DNA of 64,000 nt, from contig CM060199.1 in assembly GCA_030562195.1 (NCBI GenBank), forward strand, positions 27,362,338 through 27,426,337, read 5' to 3'. Made by a program: the position numbers and the translations under genes. The stretch is from Nipponacmea schrenckii (lineage: Eukaryota; Mollusca; Gastropoda; Lottiidae). Positions 1 to 9,726 of the stretch are shown piece after piece. Each line of letters starts with the position of its first letter. Positions within the stretch are counted from its first letter, which is position 1. Below the pieces are notes generated by a model that had not been told where the DNA came from, made no database searches, and saw nothing but the letters and a program-made list of their open reading frames with translations.

Positions 1-239
1 TGTTGAAACGTTGTGTACAGAAGAATACCATAAAATGTTATTTAAATCTTATATCTGAGAGTGTGTAAAGATTTTTAATATGTAACAAATTCAATGTCGT
101 ATATATATTGAACAGGTCCTGGCTGTACGACTTGTTTATATATCTTTATTGTTAAAACGATATTTTGATAATCTGTAAAAATAAATAACATGTTTGAAAA
201 CTTAGTGTAATGTATCTATTAATTTAATTCATATTTTAG

Positions 240-397
240 CTTCCCCAAATAGTCCACAAGGTGTCAGGTTAAGAAATAAAACATATGTAATTTGTATAGA
301 ATGGAAAGCTAGTTATAATGCCAGTGGAGATCACATAAGTTTTATAGTTACAAGACATTCTACTGATGATAAAAATGAGTTAATTGTCACTAAATAG
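240..397 (+). CDS. FN3-like exon of an Ig-superfamily-like receptor gene (partial)
   Basis: A splice acceptor (pyrimidine-rich stretch then ATTTTAG) ends at 239. The phase-1 frame from 242 reads 51 codons before TAG at 395-397. The peptide starts S-P-N-S-P-Q-G-V-R-L, then has I-E-W and a Ser/Gly loop followed by F-I-V-T-R. This matches the first half of a fibronectin type III domain (Pro-rich start, strand-B Trp, G-x-x-x-F/Y-x-V). Phase-1 entry is usual for extracellular Ig and FN3 modules and agrees with the tail exons downstream. The oddity is the in-frame stop with no good donor before it, so the exon may be decayed, or its donor may lie in sequence I could not interpret. The second half of the domain and a transmembrane exon were not found before 4,546. 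Alternative: chance similarity, which I think unlikely. Confidence 0.5.
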
Positions 398-399
398 AG

Positions 400-828
400 A
401 TATACAATAATGGTACAAGTTGACTCATTGTTATAGTAAGGATTTAAATCAGATACAAAAGTTTAATTGTATTAATGAGTGTATATATATATAAATCACG
501 GTGAGAACTTGTTCATAGTATTGGTATTTATAAGAACAAGCAAGGTGAGAATCATGAATTGAAAGCTTAGTGTAATGTATTATTAAAATCGTATTCATAA
601 TGATAGTCAAAGGTTATTAAAAATACAACATTGTAATATTGTATAGTACAAGGTATTTTTAATCCAGGTGAGTAAATGTTTTATAGTTAAATTTATATGA
701 TAAACATGTGTATTCGTAGCTACAGATAGGTACAATAATGGTAGTAACAGGTGTGTATGAAGGTTGTATGTATAGTTATTATATTAGAGTGATCAGGTAT
801 AAATGGTAAGGTCAATTGGTATTTATAA
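400..828. repeat. Degenerate relatives of the 56-bp satellite
   Basis: Diverged pieces resembling the array downstream occur here, such as 'caaggtgagaatcatg' and 'ggtatttataagaacaagcaagg'. They look like old edge copies that escaped homogenisation. No coding signal is visible. Confidence 0.5.
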
Positions 829-3800
829 GACAACAAGGTGAGCTATTCATGCTGTGTAGTAATAGGTATATTGTATATAGATATCAACAAGGTGAGTATA
901 TCATGTTGTTATAGTAATAGGTATATTGATATATAGATATCAACAAAGTGAGTATATCATGTTGTTATAGTAATAGGTATATTGATATATAGATATCAAC
1001 AAGGTGAGTATATCATGTTGTTATAGTAATAGGTATATTGATATATAGATATCATCAAGGTGTGTATATCATGTTGTTATAGTAATAGGTATATTGATAT
1101 ATAGATATCAACAAGGTGAGTATATCATGTTGTTATAGTAATAGGTATATTGATATATAGATATCAACAAGGTGGTATATCATGTTGTTATAGTAATAGG
1201 TATATTGATATATAGATATCAACAAGGTGAGTATATCATGTTGTTATAGTAATAGGTATATTGATATATAGATATCAACAAGGTGAGTATATCATGTTGT
1301 TATAGTAATAGGTATATTGATATATAGATATCACAAGGTGAGTATATCATGTTGTTATAGTAATAGGTATATTGATATATAGATATCAACAAGGTGTGTA
1401 TATCATGTTGTTATAGTAATAGGTATATTGATATATAGATATCAACAAGGTGAGTATATCATGTTTTATAGTAATAGGTATATTGATATATAGATATCAA
1501 CAAGGTGAGTATATCATGTTGTTATAGTAATAGGTATATTGATATATAGATATCAACAAGGTGAGTATATCATGTTGTTATAGTAATAGGTATATTGATA
1601 TATAGATATCAACAAGGTGAGTATATCATGTTGTTATAGTAATAGGTATATTGATATATAGATATCAACAAGGTGAGTATATCATGTTGTTATAGTAATA
1701 GGTATATTGATATATAGATATCAACAAGGTGGTATATCATGTTGTTATAGTAATAGGTATATTGATATATAGATATCAACAAGGTGAGTATATCATGTTG
1801 TTATAGTAATAGGTATATTGATATATAGATATCAACAAGGTGAGTATATCATGTTGTTATAGTAATAGGTATATTGATATATAGATATCACAAGGTGAGT
1901 ATATCATGTTGTTATAGTAATAGGTATATTGATATATAGATATCAACAAGGTGAGTATATCATGTTGTTATAGTAATAGGTATATTGATATATAGATATC
2001 AACAAGGTGAGTATATCATGTTGTTATAGTAATAGGTATATTGATATATAGATATCAACAAGGTGTGTATATCATGTTGTTATAGTAATAGGTATATTGA
2101 TATATAGATATCAACAAGGTGATGTATATCATGTTGTTATAGTAATAGGTATATTGATATATAGATATCAACAAGGTGTGTATATCATGTTGTTATAGTA
2201 ATAGGTATATTGATATATAGATATCAACAAGGTGAGTATATCATGTTGTTATAGTAATAGGTATATTGATATATAGATATCAACAAGGTGTGTATATCAT
2301 GTTGTTATAGTAATAGGTATATTGATATATAGATATCAACAAGGTGTGTATATCATGTTGTTATAGTAATAGGTATATTGATATATAGATATCAACAAGG
2401 TGTGTATATCATGTTGTTATAGTAATAGGTATATTGATATATAGATATCAACAAGGTGAGTATATCATGTTGTTATAGTAATAGGTATATTGATATATAG
2501 ATATCAACAAGGTGAGTATATCATGTTGTTATAGTAATAGGTATATTGATATATAGATATCAACAAGGTGAGTATATCATGTTGTTATAGTAATAGGTAT
2601 ATTGATATATAGATATCAACAAGGTGAGTATATCATGTTGTTATAGTAATAGGTATATTGATATATAGATATCAACAAGGTGTGTATATCATGTTGTTAT
2701 AGTAATAGGTATATTGATATATAGATATCAACAAGGTGTGTATATCATGTTGTTATAGTAATAGGTATATTGATATATAGATATCAACAAGGTGAGTATA
2801 TCATGTTGTTATAGTAATAGGTATATTCCTATATAGATATCACAAGGTGAGTATATCATGTTGTTATAGTAATAGGTATATTGATATATAGATATCAACA
2901 AGGTGGGTATATTATGTTGTTATAGTAATAGGTATATTGATATATAGATATCAACAAGGTGTGTATATCATGTTGTTATAGTAATAGGTATATTGATATA
3001 TAGATATCAACAAGGTGTGTATATCATGTTGTTATAGTAATAGGTATATTGATATATAGATATCAACAAGGTGAGTATATCATGTTGTTATAGTAATAGG
3101 TATATTGATATATAGATATCACAAGGTGTGTATATCATGTTGTTATAGTAATAGGTATATTGATATATAGATATCACAAGGTGTGTATATCATGTTGTTA
3201 TAGTAATAGGTATATTGATATATAGATATCAACAAGGTGTGTATATCATGTTGTTATAGTAATAGGTATATTGATATATAGATATCAACAAGGTGAGTAT
3301 ATCATGTTGTTATAGTAATAGGTATATTGATATATAGATATCAACAAGGTGTGTATATCATGTTGTTATAGTAATAGGTATATTGATATATAGATATCAC
3401 AAGGTGAGTATATCATGTTGTTATAGTAATAGGTATATTGATATATAGATATCAACAAGGTGTGTATATCATGTTGTTATAGTAATAGGTATATTGATAT
3501 ATAGATATCAACAAGGTGTGTATATCATGTTGTTATAGTAATAGGTATATTGATATATAGATATCAACAAGGTGAGTATATCATGTTGTTATAGTAATAG
3601 GTATATTGATATATAGATATCAACAAGGTGTGTATATCATGTTGTTATAGTAATAGGTATATTGATATATAGATATCAACAAGGTGTGTATATCATGTTG
3701 TTATAGTAATAGGTATATTGATATATAGATATCAACAAGGTGAGTATATCTATGTTGTTATAGTAATAGGTATATTGATATATAGATATCAACAAGGTGT

Positions 3801-4039
3801 GTATATCATGTTGTTATAGTAATAGGTATATTGATATATAGATATCAACAAGGTGTGTATATCATGTTGTTATAGTAATAGGTATATTGATATATAGATA
3901 TCAACAAGGTGTGTATATCATGTTGTTATAGTAATAGGTATATTGATATATAGATATCAACAAGGTGAGTATATCATGCTGTTATAGTAATAGGTATATT
4001 GATATATAGATATCAACAAAGTGGGTATATCATGTTGTT
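829..4039. repeat. 56-bp tandem satellite, about 57 copies
   Basis: The period is 56 bp; for example 'gttgttatag' recurs at 961 and 1017. Copies are nearly identical. The main variants are GTGAGTAT versus GTGTGTAT after 'caacaag', and single-base deletions such as 'atcacaagg' for 'atcaacaagg'. Every GTGAGT copy carries CAAG/GTGAGTAT, a textbook 5' splice-site consensus. The array lies in what appears to be an intron between the FN3-like exon and the cytoplasmic-tail exons. It ends where a last copy breaks off at 'catgttgttcag'. Homogeneity suggests recent amplification or ongoing unequal exchange. Confidence 0.97.
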
Positions 4040-4545
4040 CAGAATTTGTAAAAATAGACATTTTTTTGAAATTTTATAATCCATTTCTAATTTGTTTTCA
4101 ATTAAAGTAAGACATATTAAAAACATTATCCAAACTATGTTTCTCGCTATGCGATCGTCAAACAGATGACCTATATCAGCCAGCTACTGAGTTAAGTAAA
4201 ACTAATTCTCGTGTACATTTTGAGACACATTTAAAACTTTTGTGACGCATGTTAGGTTATAAAGATTAAAAGCTTTTCAATTAAACACACGTTACATTGT
4301 TTGGTTTTATTTGTGTAAACTTAAGCTCAGGTTGCAATGGACCAGGGTAACTGTTACTTTTCAGTTGTGGTTGCCAAATGTGTTTTGAGCGATGTTTTTT
4401 TTTCATAGTTTTGATGTTTGCATATGATAATGAAATCTTTGCTAATACGTGTTTTCAATCAGTCCAAGATAATTTTACCATCATATATCTTACTTTTATT
4501 GGTAAATTTGTCAACATATTGATTGAAATTTCGAATCATTTTTAG
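4040..4545. other. Intronic sequence, nothing recognised
   Basis: AT-rich sequence with several pyrimidine tracts. A transmembrane exon was looked for here, because the receptor model needs one, and none was found. Confidence 0.5.
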
Positions 4546-5017
4546 GTAAAGGAAAGAAACCGGACAAAACGTAAGTAACCATAATGTGTATAATAGAATT
4601 GTCGTGATTTATATTTACATATTTGTCTAATTAATATTTTAGAGTTTGGTCAATCAGCTATCAAAGACACATATATCCTAAATTACGTTTTACATAAGAC
4701 AAATCGTTGTCTTTGGGTACAGGCAATGACAAGTGTATCCATATTTTACCATTATAATTAGTTATTGTTTTATATGTTTAATATTCTAGGTAAAAATATA
4801 TTTCTGTAATGTCTGTAAAACTATTATTGATATTTAGATAATTATATCATATGTGCTCCTTTAATCATTATACACGTTTGACGGTTTTAATGAAAACTAT
4901 TCAAGTAAAACTTATTTAAAAACCTACAATCTTTAATTTGTTTTACTTTGAATAATTTAAAACTAAATGAAAAAAGGTCTTTTTGCAGGTATGATAGTGT
5001 AGGATCCAGAGGTACAG
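4546..5017 (+). CDS. Two small cytoplasmic-tail exons of the receptor gene
   Basis: Exon a is 4546-4570, between TTTTTAG and GTAAGT. Exon b is 4989-5017, between TTTTGCAG and GTAAAT. Entered in phase 1, exon a encodes G-K-G-K-K-P-D-K-T and leaves two bases. Exon b completes the codon and encodes Y-D-S-V-G-S-R-G-T, leaving one base. That one base exactly fits the phase-1 acceptor of the terminal exon at 5394. Three independent junctions therefore agree in phase. The Lys-rich start suits a stop-transfer or juxtamembrane segment, and K-T-Y-D-S-V is a Tyr-x-x-hydrophobic motif of the kind that can be phosphorylated and bind SH2 domains. That function is inferred. Short exons are risky to call by eye, but the phase agreement raises confidence. 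Confidence 0.6.
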
Positions 5018-5393
5018 GTAAATTATTGATTATTTGAGCCTTAAAATTGGAAAAACATAAAGTTTTTAATTAGAAATGAGATATAAAGAGTAGTAAATTT
5101 AAAACGAAATGTCAATTGACAGGAATTTATTACCTTTAAGAGATAAGGTGATTCAGTGTAATGCTGACCTGTATTACATTGTGTGATTAATTTCCAGCAT
5201 TATACTTTACATGTAAATACCCAGTTCTAGTTGTTTGAGACATTAATGTGTGTCTATTGCCCAGGCTTTTCTATCATAAACAGAATGTTTTCAATTATGA
5301 TGGCCATCTCAAGAAGATGGCGTATTAATTTCACCTAAATGGTTGGCTGTAGTGTGACTACCAATATCAAAATTTATATTCATGATTTTACAG

Positions 5394-5533
5394 CTGATGG
5401 TCAAACGTACCAGGAGTTAAATACTGTACATCCTGTAGAAACACCACAAGCTAGTGATGGGGCAGACTATTACAATATTGGGGCAGGCCAACCTAAAACA
5501 GATGGTGATACAAAAACATATTCAAATTTGTAG
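5394..5533 (+). CDS. Terminal exon: receptor cytoplasmic tail with YxxL/I motifs
   Basis: The acceptor TTTTACAG ends at 5393. The phase-1 frame from 5396 runs to TAG at 5531-5533. It encodes a hydrophilic tail with three Tyr motifs: T-Y-Q-E-L, D-Y-Y-N-I and T-Y-S-N-L. The last lies at the extreme C-terminus. With the Y-D-S-V motif of the preceding exon the tail has four Y-x-x-hydrophobic sites. The residues at -2 (Gln, Lys, Ala) do not fit the strict ITIM consensus, so 'ITIM-like' or an adaptor or endocytic signal is the safe wording. Similar Tyr-motif tails occur on invertebrate Ig/FN3 surface receptors. The open frame extends upstream of 5394 to an ATG at 5339, but this is probably read-through into intron. 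Confidence 0.65.
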
Positions 5534-5811
5534 TAAAAAGTATTTGGTAAATAATTTAAGGTGTTGTTTTTTACTTTGTTTTTTTGTGATCACTTAATAA
5601 ATGACAACTAAATATTCCATATATTTTATTTTTCTGCTGTTTTTAACTGACATTAAAAATAGAAAACGGAATATATTATATTTATAGGTTCTGTTGAAGG
5701 ATAAGATCTACCTATCAGAGCTGTACAGCTGAGCAATTTGAGGTTAAGATGGTTTTTGGTTACAGAACAATGAAAATAATAGCGAATTTAATATTTATTG
5801 TAATTTTACAG

Positions 5812-5947
5812 CTGATGGTCAAACTTACCAGAGTTAAATACAGTACGTCCTGTAGAAACACTACAAGTTGGTGATGGGGCAGACTATTACAATCTTGAAG
5901 CAGGTCAAACTAGAACAGATGGTGAAAAAACATATTCAAATCTGTAG
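5812..5947 (+). pseudogene. Decayed second copy of the cytoplasmic-tail exon
   Basis: It starts after the same TTTTACAG acceptor and is closely similar in DNA to 5394-5533, ending in the same 'ttcaaatctgtag' stop. Loss of one G in the codons after T-Y-Q makes the frame end at TAA 5835-5837, removing the two distal Tyr motifs. There is also a 3-base loss near the end. It could be a dead duplicate, or an alternative last exon giving a short tail with only one Tyr motif. No second copy of the Y-D-S-V exon was found between the two. Confidence 0.7.
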
Positions 5948-8151
5948 TTAAAAGTGCTGATATTTCAACAAGCGGTTTGTGATAACAAGATGCCCCACAT
6001 TAATTTTTATTGTTATATCAATCAATAAAAAGAGGTGTATATTATATTCGGTTAATCAAAAATTTCAAATTTTAAATTTATCAGTGACCCGGTGTTAAAA
6101 CAATTCAAAAAAGCTAAAAAAATCCACGGAACTGGTAAGAAATTATTGTAAAAAGGTTCTCGGGTACTTTTGTGTATCGTCTGACTATTTGTCCATTACT
6201 TACCGTCCTTAGGTTTTTATGGGAACTCGATTTCAAACTTAAAGAAATACGTAATAGCTTTAGATATGAGTCGTTTTGAGATTATGGTAACCGTGTACCC
6301 TTTAATTAATGTTATACTAATTTGTTGTAAGTATAGAAAATATAATGAATATATTTTAGAATTAATCTCCTACAGTCAGGAACATTTTAATTAATGATCA
6401 ATATTAAAGGGTCTAGTTGACAATGTTGATATTGTCTCATTAATCTCATGAATTATATAAGAGTATTGTAGTTATGTACTGAATTAAATATATCTATCAT
6501 ACTTATAATTATCTCTTTTAATTTGTATTATTATTGCCAAATCATGTTGTAAGAAAACTTGCAGTTATAGGTTCCGTTGCATGTCACACTTTTATGAAAT
6601 CTTTGAAAGTCTCAACAGCCACCACTTCATCAAATTAACCGCCAACGTCAGTCACAACAGTATAGACTTTCTCCATACCATTATCTTCAAAGAATATTCC
6701 GTAGCGAAAAACTGAAATTAATTTTAAAGAAACAGATACTAATCAAATTGAGAACAAGAGATCTTTTCACGTAAAACATTCTTTTCTAGTATAATTAAGT
6801 CACAAAATTCAACCAAATTTGCCTGTACGTTTTCTTAAAACTGAGAGAGGAGTACAATTTTACCAAACATAAAGTTTCAGCCGAAAGCAGACTTCGTGCC
6901 GAATTACCCGAAGTTTTAAGGAGTGATCCATGTTTATTAAGTACATGCAAAACATGTCCATTTACATAAAAAAAACTTAAAATTTTTTAAGTACCATTTC
7001 AAATAAAAGGTTCGCGATCCAACAGCATCTACCATGTGAAAACTAGAATTTCATACATGTACATGTATATTTAATTTCACGCGAGATATAGACAAGCTTG
7101 TTTCTATTCATTTCAATCTTGACGACCATTCACTTGACGATCTCACCCTAACCCCAATTGAGCGCATACAAGTCGACCTGCCAGAATATGATCTAATTCC
7201 GTCAATCTAGAGAAGCCCATTGGATTGAGACATTAAATACAGCAAGACCCATAGGACTCAAAACAACCCTTTGTTGTTCTGTTCAAAACAACCAATAATC
7301 GAGCAAACGCAGATAATCAGCGGAAAAATGTGTATGAGAAATGTTTAATGTTATTTATACCCATACTTTTTCTTAAACCTTTGATGTGTCCCGTAGGTTA
7401 CTATCCGATACACGATATCTGATATGCTAATACTTTTGTGATAAAAACTGTGTATAATGTTTATAAGCCTGTATATAACTATCATCTTTCTGTTACTTAG
7501 GTGTGCGTTGTAAATTTTGAATATTTATATTTGGAATTACCTTAGTTCACACATTGTTTAAACTTGTCACGTTTGCCCAAATATCTTAGGAAAACATATT
7601 ATTTACAAGTTAGAAAGGGTACGTTATTTATTTTAACCTCTTTATAAAGCAATTATTATCATATTCATTTATAGATCGAACAATCAAGAGATACAACGGT
7701 TGAATATATATATATATAATTATAAATTATAATATCCAAGGTAAAACTCCATTCATTTCATTTCATTTCTATCTATATATTGACTTGAAGGAGGAAGTAA
7801 ATTACTACTGATTAATATGCAGTTTGGATATTTTGTGACCGTGATGTAGCACATTTATATAGGTAACTGAATATCAGTTTTGAAGGAGCAGGTTCTTTCA
7901 CATTATGTGATACTCTCAAAGTACATGTTAACTCATGGCTATAAAAGATTGTGTTAACTCAAGTATACAAGTTTACAATTCAGTGCACAGTAACATAATA
8001 TTCATATATATGAAAAGGGAAGTACAATGAATGTAAAATATATCGTACATAAACATTTAAGATGAATCCCACTTCTTCTATTTGAGTCTTAACTAATATC
8101 TTATATTCGCTAGTTGCTCTTATGTATTTATAATAAACTTTGTATTTACAG
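5948..8151. other. Intergenic region between two receptor genes
   Basis: No exon, repeat array or RNA gene was recognised. It contains AT-rich runs ('atatatatatataattataaattata' type, near 7,705-7,730) and presumably the promoter and first untranslated exon of the next gene, since its start-codon exon at 8152 follows a splice acceptor. Confidence 0.5.
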
Positions 8152-8210
8152 GAATATTACTATGGAATGTAAATATTTCCTACTCTGTGTTTTATTCACT
8201 TGTCTCCAAG
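8152..8210 (+). CDS. Signal-peptide exon of a second Ig-family receptor gene
   Basis: The acceptor TATTTACAG ends at 8151. Ten untranslated bases precede ATG at 8162. The peptide is M-E-C-K-Y-F-L-L-C-V-L-F-T-C-L-Q, a classic short signal peptide (basic residue, hydrophobic core, small polar end), before donor CCAAG/GTAAAT. The exon leaves one base, and the next exon at 8821 begins GT so the split codon is Gly. The joined frame runs straight into the Ig domain. An upstream non-coding exon is implied by the acceptor. The product is expected to be secreted or to enter the membrane. Confidence 0.75.
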
Positions 8211-8820
8211 GTAAATATTAAATTTATTTGTTCATTCACACAAAATCAACCCTCAAATCCAATTATGGCAATTTTAGTAGACTTTAAGTAAACCGACATT
8301 ACTTTGACCTTAAAACATTACTCAAATTTGGGAATTTTTGTTAACATGTTGCTATATATATATAATTCTGTGACCCAGATCACATACTAAAGTTCTTTCT
8401 AATAATAAAAAAGGGAAGTTCTTTATTTATTTCATTTTTATAAAAACTTTGATTTTGTATTGAAAGTTTCATTTTCCACTTTTTAATTCAAACTCTCAGG
8501 AATTACAATCCAATTTTGGAAAGTAAATTTTTCAATTCATATGTGAAGATCGAAGTATTATTAATCTAAAATAAAAGTGAATTAAACCGTAGTCTACAAT
8601 CATTGTCTTTACTTTTTAAATGTTACTTATCACTGACTTGAACCAAACTTTATATATCGTTCTAATTTACTGTTTCACATCAAGAGAAATATCAGCAGGA
8701 ATATCAGGAAAACATGTAGCCTGATACCAGTCATAAGACACGAAACCAGGAAAGTTATATCTCAAGCCAATGACCTTTATATTGTATTTCAAAACATAAA
8801 CATACTATATTTTGTTCCAG

Positions 8821-9156
8821 GTCAAGATTTATTGAGTATTAAACCGGAAGTATTTATAGAAGGTGAATCTGGTGATGTTACCTGTATCTATAACAATCAG
8901 TATACAGTATTTGAAATTTACAGTAGTATCAGTGATACAAAGGCTATAACAACATGTAATATCCAGTCAGACAGATGTAGTTTAAACAATGCCGTTATTG
9001 ATTATAATCAATATTACAGTGTATTTAAAACTAATAACAGTGTAACAGTTCATATTAACACTGTCAATAGAACTAGAGATAGTGGTCAGTGGAGATGTCA
9101 GGTGTTTATATCAGTAGATAATCAACATAAAGCCACTATAACAATTGATGTAAAAG
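8821..9156 (+). CDS. Immunoglobulin-domain exon of the second receptor gene
   Basis: The acceptor TTGTTCCAG ends at 8820; the donor AAAAG/GTAGGT starts at 9157. The exon enters and leaves in phase 1 and encodes about 111 residues. An early Cys lies in G-D-V-T-C-I-Y (strand B), and the second lies in D-S-G-Q-W-R-C-Q-V (strand F). The latter is the D-x-G-x-Y/W-x-C hallmark of V/I-set Ig domains. An extra Cys pair (T-T-C-N and D-R-C-S) sits between them. Potential N-glycosylation sites are N-N-S-V and N-R-T. The next exon would fall in or beyond the assembly gap at 9227. The same orientation and exon phases as the gene ending at 5533 suggest a tandem family. Ligand unknown. Confidence 0.8.
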
Positions 9157-9226
9157 GTAGGTATCTAGTGTAGAAATCATCAATAACAATGTTTATTATT
9201 ACTATAATTACAGTACCTGTATCTAG

Positions 9227-9726
9227 NNNNNNNNNNNNNNNNNNNNNNNNNNNNNNNNNNNNNNNNNNNNNNNNNNNNNNNNNNNNNNNNNNNNNNNNNN
9301 NNNNNNNNNNNNNNNNNNNNNNNNNNNNNNNNNNNNNNNNNNNNNNNNNNNNNNNNNNNNNNNNNNNNNNNNNNNNNNNNNNNNNNNNNNNNNNNNNNNN
9401 NNNNNNNNNNNNNNNNNNNNNNNNNNNNNNNNNNNNNNNNNNNNNNNNNNNNNNNNNNNNNNNNNNNNNNNNNNNNNNNNNNNNNNNNNNNNNNNNNNNN
9501 NNNNNNNNNNNNNNNNNNNNNNNNNNNNNNNNNNNNNNNNNNNNNNNNNNNNNNNNNNNNNNNNNNNNNNNNNNNNNNNNNNNNNNNNNNNNNNNNNNNN
9601 NNNNNNNNNNNNNNNNNNNNNNNNNNNNNNNNNNNNNNNNNNNNNNNNNNNNNNNNNNNNNNNNNNNNNNNNNNNNNNNNNNNNNNNNNNNNNNNNNNNN
9701 NNNNNNNNNNNNNNNNNNNNNNNNNN
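9227..9726. other. Assembly gap of 500 N
   Basis: Exactly 500 N, a conventional placeholder length, so the real distance is unknown. The sequence changes character completely across it, from AT-rich intron to purine-rich repeat. Adjacency of the two sides, and any reading frame crossing the gap, should not be trusted. Confidence 0.99.

Noticed and set aside
829..4039. CRISPR array
   Set aside because: The 56-bp units are contiguous and fully repetitive with no unique spacers, and the context is eukaryotic.
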